A stretch of 39,882 nt of DNA from positions 1 to 39,882 of the forward strand of contig NZ_LDUE01000025.1 of NCBI RefSeq assembly GCF_001038485.1, written 5' to 3'. The notes beneath the pieces were generated by a model, which was given only the letters and a program-made list of their open reading frames with translations, made no database searches and was not told the DNA's origin. Of the stretch, positions 1 through 7,993 are shown piece by piece. The translations under genes were made by a program, and so were the position numbers. This DNA comes from Ornithinibacillus californiensis. GTDB lineage: Bacteria; Bacillota; Bacilli; Bacillales; Amphibacillaceae. The first letter of the stretch is position 1, and each line of letters opens with the position of its first letter.

Positions 1-158
1 AGATGATGATTCATTTCTCCTTTTAACATAGCTTCAAACATAGGACCAAATATGTCTTTCAGTGCATTCTGCATGTCTTGTACGGACTCTGGTTGGTATT
101 GTTCTATTATTCTATTAGCTAACTCTACTGATTGTGGATCACGTTTAGATTTTGCCAT
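1..158 (-). CDS. IS256-family transposase, N-terminal part (runs off the window)
   Basis: The reading frame starts with MAKSKRDPQSVELANRII and continues through a QDMQNALKDIFGPMFEAML segment to NHH at the window edge. This is the typical N-terminus of IS256/Mutator-type DDE transposases, whose full length is about 390-410 residues. Only 52 codons are present, so the catalytic DDE residues cannot be seen. GGGGGAG seven bases before the ATG is a good ribosome site. The frame is also open upstream: the truncated primase-like gene reads through the element end into this start without a stop, so a fused product is possible as well as normal initiation. Confidence 0.8.
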   Translation of the reverse strand, partial: MAKSKRDPQSVELANRIIEQYQPESVQDMQNALKDIFGPMFEAMLKGEMNHH

Positions 159-265
159 TAGAAACAACTCCCCCAATTCATATATTATTAGTTTAACAAT
201 AAAAAAATAAACTGCGAAGTAAGAGCCGTACGCTCTCTTACTTACACAGTTTATATTACACTCCC
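1..265 (-). mobile_element. IS256-family insertion sequence, left end only
   Basis: The start of an IS256-type element runs off the left edge of the window. It holds the first 52 codons of the transposase (158 to 1) and about 100 bases of terminal sequence. On the minus strand the outer end begins near 265 with GGAGTGTAATATAAACTGTG. A large imperfect inverted repeat between about 208 and 252 (aagtaagag against ctcttactt, flanked by aaactg and cagttt) lies between this end and the transposase start. The outer boundary is placed by eye because the other end and any target duplication are outside the window. The element interrupts the primase-like gene at 265-1562. Confidence 0.75.
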
Positions 266-1562
266 CATATACACCTTGTTGATCACTCTTTAGAATGTCA
301 CTAAAAATCTTATCTAACTTTTTATAAACTTCATCAACCTCTTGAAAACGAGGTTCTTGTAATACTTGTACACTTCCTCTTGGCAACTTTCCTTGCTCAA
401 TCATATTGGAGGCATGAATGCACTCGTTAGCAAATGGACAGTATGTATCACACCTTGTTGGCACATAATTCATTTTCTTAATTTGGTTCATCATTAATGA
501 CCATTCTTCTTTTTTGGTCAGATATTCCTTCCGAGAATAAATGATTTCAACTACTTTCGATTTTCCACCCTCTACATTTAACAAGTTGGTCATTAAGCCA
601 AACATTTCATTATGATATAGCCAGTAATCCCCCGCAATTCCCTCCCGATAAAGTTTGCATCTTTTTTGCAAATTATTGAAAGGAAAATTCCTAACCTGCT
701 TCAATTCTGGCTCGTCAAATGGACTTAGTTCAGGTGGATAACTTTCATTCTCCTGAAAAGAATCCTTGGAGAAAACCAAGTAATATGGAAAATGACTATT
801 TTTCGCACGCGTGCTATAGTAATTAATAGTGTTGGTGCGGTTTTTAGTCTTAGATATAAACAAGGTGTTATCTTCATCATCAGGTAGGTCCTTATCTTCA
901 ACCTTCTTATAATGAGGGTACCCTTTATAATATGCCAGTCCTGAGGCTTTGCAGAATCTTTTCATCTCTCTCGTTGCATTCGATCCAGACCTTACCTTTT
1001 GTACTACTCCATCCAAAATCTTTGGAACACTCAAAACTCCTTGGTTAACAAATTCAATTTTCTTCCCTCCAAAAAGAATTCTCGCAGCATCATTGGCATT
1101 TTTATCGGCCGATGGAAACAATGTTGCTAGTGCTGTCTGAATAACATTCCTAACTCGCAAATCTGAAATTTCCTCGTCCAATACAAAGACCATTCGGAAT
1201 TTATGGTTCTCTTCTGTATGGTTAAAAGTTGAATAAATAAAGGTTGGTGTCACTTTCCATTCGGTACCAAGTTTGATTGCCTCATCAACCCGTAATCCTG
1301 AATCAATGTCGAGTGCAAACACCTGCTGACTCTTCCAACTATTATTTGACCTTTGTCCATTACTAAATAGTGCAGGAGTAAAAGTTCTAGCATTTGGTAC
1401 TGTTACACTTTGCAACAATTCCTCAATCGATAACCTTACAGGCTTACCTGCAATTCTCTCGGATATCCGCATGACCTCATTCTTCTTCGGTTTGTTATTA
1501 AAACCTTCATGATCCAGACAAACACTAATCTTTTCTTCTAAAATACTTTTCTTTTTAACCAT
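265..1562 (-). pseudogene. Archaeo-eukaryotic-primase-like replication protein, 3' truncated by an IS
   Basis: The frame begins with MVKKKSILEEKISVC and stays open for about 430 codons until the IS256 end. What I see is FALDID near residue 78, which fits the hhhDhD metal motif of AEP/PrimPol primases. It is followed by a KFRMVFVLDEE strand and then a DKNANDAARILFGG segment, which matches the usual order in plasmid and phage AEP primases. A Cys cluster, CDTYCPFANECIH, lies near residue 395, where such proteins often carry a zinc-binding element. The natural C-terminus, perhaps a helicase-linked part, is missing. GAGGAGGG is the ribosome site. The function (replication or priming of a plasmid or integrative element) is inferred from these motifs; an unrelated nucleic-acid protein cannot be excluded. 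Confidence 0.5.
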
Positions 1563-1568
1563 CGTATC

Positions 1569-1587
1569 CCTCCTCTCAATAAGGAGG
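1569..1587 (-). promoter_or_regulatory. Hairpin that covers the primase-like gene's ribosome site
   Basis: On the minus strand CCTCCT (1587-1582) is perfectly complementary to the Shine-Dalgarno AGGAGG (1574-1569), with a seven-base loop and the ATG seven bases further on. In the mRNA this would hide the ribosome site and could hold down translation of a replication protein. The stem is only six or seven pairs, so a role is inferred. Confidence 0.4.
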
Positions 1588-1773
1588 AGCATGGTATTTT
1601 AATACATAGTCTGATGAATTTCTCTAATTAGTTTTCTTAATCAACTCCCCTTAAACATTTCAATGGTTACAGCTACATAATATGGCACTTAAAATATCTT
1701 ATCAAATTTTTAGCGTAGGTATTTTACGATATAAGTTTCCTTTTTTGTATTAACAAAGTAATTTATCACTATA

Positions 1774-1828
1774 AAAAAACCAAAATAAACAGGAATTATT
1801 CTAATCCTTGAATATTTTGGCTTTTTTA
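1774..1828. terminator. Bidirectional terminator-like hairpin
   Basis: AAAAAACCAAAATA on the left pairs with TATTTTGGCTTTTTT on the right, with short GGA/TCC pairing toward the loop. Runs of A on one side and T on the other would let it act in either direction. It separates the merA relic from the primase-like gene. Confidence 0.6.
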
Positions 1829-1883
1829 TTAAATCCTCACATTATTACTTGTTCAGAAGAAGGAATTAACCTTATGAATTCTC

Positions 1884-2424
1884 TTAACCAGCACAACATT
1901 ATAACTTTCTAAACGTCTTTATTAAACGTAAGAGTAGACAGCTATAATCCTTCTCCCATTGTCAGATAAGTTGCAAGAGTGTCTTTTAAATTTTCTACGG
2001 TTAAACCAAATTTCACAGTCAATGATGCAACATATATTACATCACCAGCATTTTCCGATACAACATGTACACCTAATAATTTTAATGTTTTAACATCTAT
2101 AACTACTTTAAATACACCTGTTGTTTCTCTATAAACAAGCCCTCTTGGAACTGCATCTAAAGCTAATACTGATGTTATTACTTCGTATCCGTTTTCTCTT
2201 GCTTGCTTCTCTGTTAAACCTACAGTTCCAATAGATGGATTAGTAAACGTTACACCGGGAACAACCGATATATCTAATTCCTTATTTAATCCACCAAACT
2301 ACAATTCCACCTTCATGTGCTGCAGCATAAACAAATTGTGGCCCAATGTTACATCTCCAGCTGCATAGATTTTTTTATTATTGTTGAACATACGATATGT
2401 TGTCTTTACCAACTTCGATTAAAG
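1884..2424 (-). pseudogene. Decayed mercuric reductase (merA) relic, C-terminal third
   Basis: Read on the minus strand, pieces in several frames match the end of the intact merA at 17644-19284: [67 protein letters not shown] and YLTMGEGL, ending in the last residues CCAG and a stop at 1884-1886. Frameshifts near 2290 and 2340-2400 and in-frame stops near 1950 and 1910 break it, and the N-terminal two thirds are absent. It resembles but does not equal the intact copy, so it looks like an older, separate acquisition that decayed. No product is expected. Confidence 0.85.
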
Positions 2425-2428
2425 ATAC

Positions 2429-2463
2429 TTAATAGATTATAGTTTTATAATCTATTTTTTTTA
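2429..2463 (+). terminator. Rho-independent terminator
   Basis: AATAGATTATA and TATAATCTATT form a perfect 11-base stem with a short loop, followed by a run of T. It points rightward and lies just before the promoter of the gene at 2605, so it insulates that gene from upstream transcription. Confidence 0.7.
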
Positions 2464-2482
2464 AAATAGATTCCCTATAGAT

Positions 2483-2601
2483 TTGATTTCCCTCCATAAT
2501 TGATTTATAAAAGAATAGTAGGAGAAATTATCAAATCATTTAGATTACTACTTTACAGCATTATTAATACCTCAACCTACCACAATAAAAAGGAGGTTGA
2601 T
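2483..2601 (+). promoter_or_regulatory. Promoter and conserved leader of paralogue A
   Basis: TTGATT (2483-2488), 17 bases, then TATAAA (2506-2511) is a good sigma-A promoter. GTAGG starts at 2518, seven bases after the -10, so it should be the very 5' end of the transcript. Its complement CCTAC is at 2576-2580, just before the AGGAGG ribosome site at 2591-2596. The same promoter, spacing and GTAGG/CCTAC pair precede the gene at 8330, and the leader pair also precedes the gene at 9742. This suggests a shared leader that folds its 5' end onto the region before the ribosome site. Confidence 0.6.
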
Positions 2602-2604
2602 ATC

Positions 2605-3858
2605 ATGGAAAGAACATCTATTTTAAAATTAAAGAGAAAAGAAGAATTAAAAAAGGCTATTATCAGTTCAAATCATTCAATTGTCACCATTTTTAAGAAT
2701 GGTAATTGGAGATTAGAAGAAGGAGATTCTAGAAAAGAAAAAGAGAATGAACAGATTTATTCAATAAAATGTAATTCTGGATATAATCAACTAGAACTAT
2801 CAAACATTATCGAGTGGTTAGACCATATCGTTTGTATTACCAATAAATACAAAGAAGATCATTTCTTTTATACTTATGACGATATGATTGAAAGTGAAAC
2901 CGTGCCCTTAGAGAACTATCTCTACAATCCATTACCCACTATAAAACAAAAGATCACGTGGTCAGTAGACTTCTCTGGCTTGGAATGGAATCATGGGCTC
3001 AAATTATTTCGGTTATTTAATAGTGACTCATCTTTTATTAGTTTTACAAGTTTTGATTTGTTAATTTCTTATTTATATCACCATATCTCATCAATTAAAG
3101 ATGATGACTTATACTATCGCCAATGTAAAAATATTAGAACACTCCATAGCAAAATATTTAAAACTTCTATACCAAATGAAAGACTTACCCAATCAAATAT
3201 AGAAGACAATATTATTCTTGAAAAAAATGAATTGCTAAGAATGTTAAACCAATCAAAACATACTACTGTTGCACAGATTTATGATTATTTAGAATTACCA
3301 TGCAAACCCTGTTGGAGCATTGATATTATAATCTCACCCTATGACATTAATCTTATAGCAGTTTCCAATCTTATTAAATTGAAAGAAATTAATAAATTCT
3401 TTGAAAAACTTTATGAAGAACGAAAAAACTTTGATGAACCCTTTGTTCGTCAATACATACGTTTAAAAGCCCAAAGCCATAAAAGAAGAAAAAATTCGTG
3501 GATAGAATGGCGAAACGAAGTCGACTGGAAATACGCAAGCAAATTCATAGATATTAATCATTATCTAATTGCTATGGATGAAATCATTAAAGCAGAGGTT
3601 GAAATTTTTAATATGTCTCCCTGTTTTGAGAATGGATACTTAAAATTAATTCTAAGGAAATTTGAGAATCAGGATAAATTAATAAAAGTGACTGATGTTC
3701 TATCATATTTTAATAGGACAATCCCTAGCAACAAAGACATTTCTAATAAATATTTCTCTGTAATATTATTTGATAATGATGACTTCTATGACTTTATGGG
3801 CTTTATATCTAAAGATGAAGTAATAGAATTACTACTATTTGAAGATTCTTCTGTCTGA
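2605..3858 (+). CDS. Unrecognised modular protein, paralogue A of a three-gene family
   Basis: 417 residues; I do not recognise the family. The start is ATG 2605 because AGGAGG lies eight bases before it; the frame is open further upstream but that part lies over the promoter and leader. The protein is acidic and rich in Asn, Ile and Lys, with no signal peptide or membrane segment. Residues 6-33 (LKLKRKEELKKAI then a GNW strand) match residues 15-45 of the protein at 8330. An EWN...LFR...SF.LLISYL module near 130-165 matches the EWN repeats of both relatives. The end (IKVTDVLSYF, then LFD..DFYDFMGF) matches the middle of both. It stops where they continue, so it lacks their last EWN module and their DLPF tail. 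It is followed by a terminator and stands alone, upstream of the recombinase. The function is unknown. Confidence 0.75.
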   Translation: MERTSILKLKRKEELKKAIISSNHSIVTIFKNGNWRLEEGDSRKEKENEQIYSIKCNSGYNQLELSNIIEWLDHIVCITNKYKEDHFFYTYDDMIESETVPLENYLYNPLPTIKQKITWSVDFSGLEWNHGLKLFRLFNSDSSFISFTSFDLLISYLYHHISSIKDDDLYYRQCKNIRTLHSKIFKTSIPNERLTQSNIEDNIILEKNELLRMLNQSKHTTVAQIYDYLELPCKPCWSIDIIISPYDINLIAVSNLIKLKEINKFFEKLYEERKNFDEPFVRQYIRLKAQSHKRRKNSWIEWRNEVDWKYASKFIDINHYLIAMDEIIKAEVEIFNMSPCFENGYLKLILRKFENQDKLIKVTDVLSYFNRTIPSNKDISNKYFSVILFDNDDFYDFMGFISKDEVIELLLFEDSSV

Positions 3859-3872
3859 ATAATACACTTGGG

Positions 3873-3918
3873 TGCCACCTTACTCTGTTATCTTTTAAGA
3901 GTATAGGTGGCATTTTTT
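3873..3918 (+). terminator. Rho-independent terminator after paralogue A
   Basis: TGCCACCTTACTCT pairs with AGAGTATAGGTGGCA around an 11-base loop, and six T residues follow. It ends the transcript of the gene at 2605. Confidence 0.85.
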
Positions 3919-3989
3919 ATTTTAAAGGATTTATGTGCTTAATGTTGAATCATGATGATGAAAAAAAGCTGCAAAAGAAAGGGAGGGAT

Positions 3990-4100
3990 TTGTCGCAGAA
4001 AAATGTCGTGGAACTACTATTCCACGCAATAATCGGCTTTACCTTTATCTGGTTTATGCCTAAAAGTGACCATTAACTCAAGAAAATTTTGTCGTGGAAT
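3990..4100. repeat. Inverted-repeat core and flanking repeats, candidate recombination site
   Basis: ATGTCGTGGAA (4003-4013) and TTCCACGCAAT (4020-4030) are arms that match in 9 of 11 positions when one is inverted, with a six-base spacer CTACTA. This is the geometry of Xer/tyrosine-recombinase core sites. A related TTGTCGCAGAA lies at 3990-4000 and TTGTCGTGGAA recurs at 4090-4100, so there are accessory copies of the arm. The recombinase gene begins 28 bases after the last copy. The site could be where this enzyme resolves dimers or integrates the element, and the enzyme could also repress its own promoter here. The role is inferred from layout. Confidence 0.5.
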
Positions 4101-4127
4101 TATTTAACTCTAAAAAGAGGTGATTTT

Positions 4128-4952
4128 ATGTTAAACACTTATCAGGAAGATGGACTTAGAGGAAAATCAAAACAAACTAGGAAAACCTACATGTTCTGTT
4201 TATCAAAATTTGAAGAATGGCTAGATGGAGCTGGCACAGATTTAGAAGAATACTCCCGATCAGATGTTCAACAATATATTGATTATCTTGTAAGCAAAAG
4301 ATATTCAGCAACAACAATTAATAAAAATTGGAGTGCAGTAAAACATTTTAGTCGCTGGCTGAATAAATTAGATGCCATTGAAGACATCTCAGTCATTACC
4401 CCACCGAACATTCTAAGTCAAGCGCCAAAAGCACTTTCTAGAAATGAAGTAAACAAACTAATTAGAGAAATTGATCGTTCTGGTAATGATAGAAACTTTG
4501 CCATCACACACACATTAATTAATACGGGCATTAGACTTAATGAACTTGTCAATTTGGATCGTGCAGATCTTGAGATTAGCGAAAGAAAAGGAATCTTAAA
4601 AATACGTTTTGGTAAAGGAAACAAAGAAAGACAACTACCATTACCATCAGAAACTAGGAGAGCAATTACGAAGTACTTAGACACAAGAGATGATTCGATC
4701 GAGGCTATGTTCCTTTCCAATAGAAATAAAAGAATATCCGAACGGACAGTTCAGCATATTTTTGAAAAACATGGAATAAATGTACATTCATTAAGGCATA
4801 CCTTTATTACAAAACTTGTCAGAAATGGTGAAGACTTCAGTTTAATACAATCTTTATCTGGCCATGCTAACGCGGATATGGTAATCAGGTATTCTGCTCC
4901 AAATGAAGAGGATAAAGAAGAAGCGGTGTCAAAATTGTGGTTATCAGATTAA
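4128..4952 (+). CDS. Tyrosine recombinase, XerC/XerD-like site-specific recombinase
   Basis: 274 residues, close to the usual 290-300 of Xer proteins. The start is ATG 4128, with AAGAGGTG before it; the TTG frame further upstream overlaps the putative site and lacks a ribosome site. The N-terminal SAM-like core-binding domain covers about residues 5-90, with YIDYLVSKRYSATTINKNWS in the typical place. The catalytic domain carries R136 (NTGIRLNELV), a beta-hairpin lysine in GKGNKER near 163-166, H220 and R223 (HSLRHTF), H246 (LSGHAN) and the nucleophile Y255 (RYSAPNEED). The full set is present, so the enzyme should be active. It probably acts on the inverted repeat just upstream, for resolution of a plasmid or movement of an island. 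It ends in a perfect hairpin shared with the convergent gene at 5002. Confidence 0.9.
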   Translation: MLNTYQEDGLRGKSKQTRKTYMFCLSKFEEWLDGAGTDLEEYSRSDVQQYIDYLVSKRYSATTINKNWSAVKHFSRWLNKLDAIEDISVITPPNILSQAPKALSRNEVNKLIREIDRSGNDRNFAITHTLINTGIRLNELVNLDRADLEISERKGILKIRFGKGNKERQLPLPSETRRAITKYLDTRDDSIEAMFLSNRNKRISERTVQHIFEKHGINVHSLRHTFITKLVRNGEDFSLIQSLSGHANADMVIRYSAPNEEDKEEAVSKLWLSD

Positions 4953-4984
4953 AAGAGGTGGAAAAAATCCACCTCTTTTAATCT
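4946..4984. terminator. Bidirectional terminator between convergent genes
   Basis: A perfect 16-base stem (AGATTAAAAGAGGTGG and its complement) with a seven-base A-rich loop overlaps the stop of the recombinase gene and lies just downstream of the gene at 5002-6621. A/T tracts inside the stem give it a T run in each direction. Confidence 0.85.
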
Positions 4985-5001
4985 GTAGCTATCAAAGTAA
5001 A

Positions 5002-6621
5002 TTATTCTTCTAAAATAGGTTTTAATTCCCCTTTTATAACTTCTGGAAAATATTTAGAGGATATTTCATAATGGATTGTGCTAGGTATATTCTGAAATAC
5101 AATAATCGATGGAAAATATACATTTGTGTTCTGTTTTATATATGATTGCTTATAACAAATAACATCAAAGCCATCTTCTTGAAAGTAATCGTAGCAAAAG
5201 ATGTCATCAATTGAATCCAAATACTCTTCTTTATGGGACTCAACTTTTTCTTCATATGAACGAGTAAGGCCATACAAAGGGATATCTGGGTGAGACACGG
5301 ATACATATTCAGGATAATCATCATATTCAATTACTGAAAGTGATTTATTAGGCTTAAAAAAGGGATCAGTAAATTTAATTGCTGTTTCCAAAATATCGTT
5401 ATCGGGCAACGGTAATTGTTTACCAATACACAATTGACCAGTCTTTACATATAACTTAATATCAACATCCTCATCATAACTTGTTCCAAAATTAGATAAG
5501 CATAAATCTATATAAAACTTAGAATCCAGACTTGCAAAGTAAGATTTCCAATGTCTATATTCACTAATTTTTTCGTATAATTGATCTAATAGTCTATACT
5601 TTTCTTTTTCGTCCTCGGATCCAACTAAGGAATAGGATGATCCTGTCCCAAATGGACCACCACCAAAAGGTTGCTTTTGCTTGGATAACTCACCTATGTT
5701 AAAAAAGTCATTATAATTTAATTCAATATTAGACTCTTCTGCAAATGATTTGATTTCATTTTGAAATTCCTCTTGTAAAGTTATTTCAACAGAACCAAAT
5801 ATTGAGTTAAAGCCTTTAAGTTGATTTTGCCCTTCTTTATTTGCCTTTGCAAAATTGGCTAATGAACTATTGACACCCAGAGCCACTATTTTTTCGTCTT
5901 TTTCAGAATCATCAACTACTTCGCTTTGGTCAGGTAGTTGAAGATTCCTCACCTGCTCAAATAAACTATGAATATTTGACTCTAAATCTGCTATGAATTT
6001 TGAGTTTTGATAACTTCTCTTATACATTATTGGATTTTCGGTAATTTTCCCGTTTCTAACGCCTTTAACAGATAAATTGCTACTAATAGTAGATTTGTTT
6101 TCATTTCGATTCGCAAGTAGATTCACAAAGTATAATGATAAATGGTTTAAAAAGTCCTTTTTAAATTCTGCCAAATCGGAGTATGGCGCATAAATACCTT
6201 TATCTTTATATCTTTCCCTAAATTCAATTACTTTTTTATATTGTTCTGGATCAAGAGAAGCGGGATTAATCTGTCGGTCACTGAAATAAAGAAACACTTG
6301 TTTACCACTATTTATAAGTTCTTCAATTTCCTCCTCTGTTCCAGACCCGTAATTATCAGTAGGTGTACCAAATCTAGTCCAAAACACTGCAACAGCTGCG
6401 TCACATTCTAGAACAAATTGTTTGTTTAATAGATTTTGCGGTTTACCTCCTGATTGAGGATAAGAGTCTGTAGACCAATGCTTTGTAACTATTAATGTAT
6501 TATTAGCCGCACCATACATGCGGTTAAAATCTGCAACAGTCCCCTTTATTATTTCTAGTTCCTCTTTTACATCAGAAGGGCAAGATATTAATAGATCAAA
6601 CTGAGTTACATTCCTTGGCAT
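5002..6621 (-). CDS. DUF4062 (TIR-like fold) protein with an unrecognised C-terminal half
   Basis: 539 residues. ATG 6621 has AAAGGGTG before it. Residues 8-170 match the DUF4062 pattern: FDLLISCPSDVKEE at the start, a W.TDSYP..GGKPQ segment, CDAAVAVFWTRFGTPT, SGTEEEIEEL, and a QVFLYFSDR strand. The fold is related to TIR and nucleoside deoxyribosyltransferase domains and is common as the sensor or effector part of bacterial defence proteins. The E in SGTEEEIE is in the region where a catalytic acid would be expected, but I cannot assign one. Residues 175-330 are polar with a QKQPFGGGPFGTGSS linker. Residues 340-539 are acidic and aromatic, and I do not recognise them. There is no membrane segment. 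It is a single-gene unit beside a recombinase, which fits a defence-island setting; that role is inference. Confidence 0.65.
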   Translation of the reverse strand: MPRNVTQFDLLISCPSDVKEELEIIKGTVADFNRMYGAANNTLIVTKHWSTDSYPQSGGKPQNLLNKQFVLECDAAVAVFWTRFGTPTDNYGSGTEEEIEELINSGKQVFLYFSDRQINPASLDPEQYKKVIEFRERYKDKGIYAPYSDLAEFKKDFLNHLSLYFVNLLANRNENKSTISSNLSVKGVRNGKITENPIMYKRSYQNSKFIADLESNIHSLFEQVRNLQLPDQSEVVDDSEKDEKIVALGVNSSLANFAKANKEGQNQLKGFNSIFGSVEITLQEEFQNEIKSFAEESNIELNYNDFFNIGELSKQKQPFGGGPFGTGSSYSLVGSEDEKEKYRLLDQLYEKISEYRHWKSYFASLDSKFYIDLCLSNFGTSYDEDVDIKLYVKTGQLCIGKQLPLPDNDILETAIKFTDPFFKPNKSLSVIEYDDYPEYVSVSHPDIPLYGLTRSYEEKVESHKEEYLDSIDDIFCYDYFQEDGFDVICYKQSYIKQNTNVYFPSIIVFQNIPSTIHYEISSKYFPEVIKGELKPILEE

Positions 6622-6796
6622 GATAACACCCTTTCAAGCGAAAAATAGATATATATACCCTTTAATATTATCACAAATAGTTATATTTGTTTCTACTCAT
6701 TCCTCATAGCAAATTTAGTAGGTGTTCAATTGATATTATCAATCAATTCTCTATTGGATTTCCTATATGATTCACATCATCAGTTTTAAATAAAAA

Positions 6797-6828
6797 GAAT
6801 GGACTAGTACATACCAGACCATTCCTAA
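6797..6828 (-). terminator. Terminator of the small gene at 6851
   Basis: On the minus strand GAATGG and CCATTC flank a loop of about 16 bases and are followed by TTTTTATTT. It lies about 20 bases after the stop of the gene at 6851. Confidence 0.55.
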
Positions 6829-6850
6829 TACTATTCTATGTTGTTTCAAT

Positions 6851-7102
6851 TTATAACGTTTCCAAATTATTTCCGATTATCTTTAACTTTTCTAAATTAC
6901 CCTCAATAGCATTTTTCAACAGGAAACTCTTTGCACTATTAAAATTGTTACAAATCGCTGCATCTACCATAACAAACTCATCATCAAACATTTGTGCTAC
7001 ACAAGCACCAAATTCATTGGTCCCATCAAATTTCACAATTGCAAAACGTATCACAATGCCACAAAAATCTACATCTTCTTGCCATAAAAAATCATTATTC
7101 AT
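6851..7102 (-). CDS. Small protein of unknown function (83 residues)
   Basis: I do not recognise this protein. It starts at ATG 7102 with GAGAGGGGG before it and is followed by its own terminator. It is acidic, without a signal peptide or membrane helix, and contains three Cys (DFCG, GACV, AICN). The predicted layout is beta strands in the first 50 residues, then a helix from about 55. The segment NNFNSAKSFLLKNAIEGNLEKLKI faintly recalls the FFNTGHLARFLLAVIPEYL part of the small protein at 7691, so it may be a distant relative of the pair upstream; that is a guess. It lies in the same orientation as the genes at 7290 and 7691. Confidence 0.6.
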   Translation of the reverse strand: MNNDFLWQEDVDFCGIVIRFAIVKFDGTNEFGACVAQMFDDEFVMVDAAICNNFNSAKSFLLKNAIEGNLEKLKIIGNNLETL

Positions 7103-7263
7103 GTTGATTCCCCCTCTCTATATATAACAATTAGACACATGATAAACTATTCCTTTTCAATAATTAAAAGTCTTATAAATTATCTACATGGTTTTACTAT
7201 GTTTTCATCCATTCAGGAAAAAATTAGGCCTAGTTTACTATAGCTTTGGTACACTTATAGCTC

Positions 7264-7305
7264 AAAAAAAATAAGCAGGGGAATTAACCCTAACTTATTT
7301 TTTCA
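7264..7305 (-). terminator. Terminator overlapping the 3' end of the gene at 7290
   Basis: AAAAAAATAAG and CTTATTTTTT flank an inner AGGG/CCCT pairing. On the minus strand a T run follows the stem. The right arm lies inside the last codons of the gene. Confidence 0.65.
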
Positions 7306-7607
7306 AATGCTAAACGATTTGTAGTATAAACTATACTTTCTATAAGTTTTTCATCAAAAACATATTCCGGTAATATTGCGGAAAGGTATTTGATTGTCTG
7401 ACCAATAGTAGTAAAAACTCTCAAATGCAACACCTGTTGTTGTTCAGACCCCTTATCCTTTTCTATCAATACATAAAACAGTGGTTCAGATGAATTTTTC
7501 CCCATCCATCCATAACCAGTTTCCTTTGAAATAACAATGTTGTAATCACCGAAAAATGAGTAAACCAAATTGTCTTCTTGCAATACCCGATCCTTATACT
7601 TTTGCAT
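7290..7607 (-). CDS. Small protein of unknown function, paralogue of the gene at 7691
   Basis: 105 residues, starting at ATG 7607 after AAAGGGAG. I do not recognise it. The first 70 residues look like beta strands (VYSFFGDYNIVIS, PLFYVLIEK, VLHLRVFTT). Residues 65-105 read VFTTIGQTIKYLSAILPEYV and then a helix, and this half aligns with FFNTGHLARFLLAVIPEYLV in the neighbour at 7691. The pattern of strands followed by an F...G..I.YL helix also resembles the EWN repeat unit of the large proteins at 8330 and 9742 (FDSAGSLIDYLLSIV). It has no signal peptide and no catalytic motif that I can see. It is probably the second gene after 7691 in a small minus-strand group. Confidence 0.65.
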   Translation of the reverse strand: MQKYKDRVLQEDNLVYSFFGDYNIVISKETGYGWMGKNSSEPLFYVLIEKDKGSEQQQVLHLRVFTTIGQTIKYLSAILPEYVFDEKLIESIVYTTNRLAFEKIS

Positions 7608-7690
7608 TAATATCTCCCTTTCTTGAGTAAATGTCTACACTGTTAACTTATATTTACCTGCCTGAATCCCTTGTTTTTCAGAAGCGGATT

Positions 7691-7993
7691 TCAATCTTTT
7701 GTAGTAATTATTTTCTGAATGGCTTGGTAAGTTTCTTTAATTATTTTTTTCTCCACTAAGTATTCTGGAATAACAGCCAATAGAAATCTAGCGAGATGGC
7801 CAGTATTGAAAAAAGTTTTTAAAAGAACATCCCTTAACTCACCTTGTATATTTTCCTCATTAACAATTACTACATAATTACCTTCACTCAAAGAATTGTT
7901 TACTTTTACAACTGAGACATAATATTCACCACTTTTAGCCAAAACCATATTTTTATCAGAATGCACTATTGTAGCTTCCTTTCTTTTGTCCAT
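7691..7993 (-). CDS. Small protein of unknown function, paralogue of the gene at 7290
   Basis: 100 residues, starting at ATG 7993 after GAAGGAAAAG. I do not recognise it. It has strands in the first 55 residues (NMVLAKSGEYYVSVVKV, NYVVIVNEE) and a FFNTGHLARFLLAVIPEYLVEKKI helix region that aligns with the end of the protein at 7290. It is cytosolic by appearance. The 83-base gap to the gene at 7290 contains no terminator that I can see, so the two may be co-transcribed. It is divergent from the large paralogue at 8330; the 336 bases between the two starts hold the regulatory region for both directions. Confidence 0.65.
   Translation of the reverse strand: MDKRKEATIVHSDKNMVLAKSGEYYVSVVKVNNSLSEGNYVVIVNEENIQGELRDVLLKTFFNTGHLARFLLAVIPEYLVEKKIIKETYQAIQKIITTKD

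Noticed and set aside
2429-2463. Hairpin before paralogue A as a riboswitch or attenuator
   Set aside because: It lies upstream of the A promoter and has the form of a plain terminator, so it is not part of the A leader.
6851-7993. Toxin-antitoxin pairs among the small minus-strand genes
   Set aside because: The two clear members are paralogues of each other rather than a toxin with a DNA-binding antitoxin, and no known toxin motif is visible.
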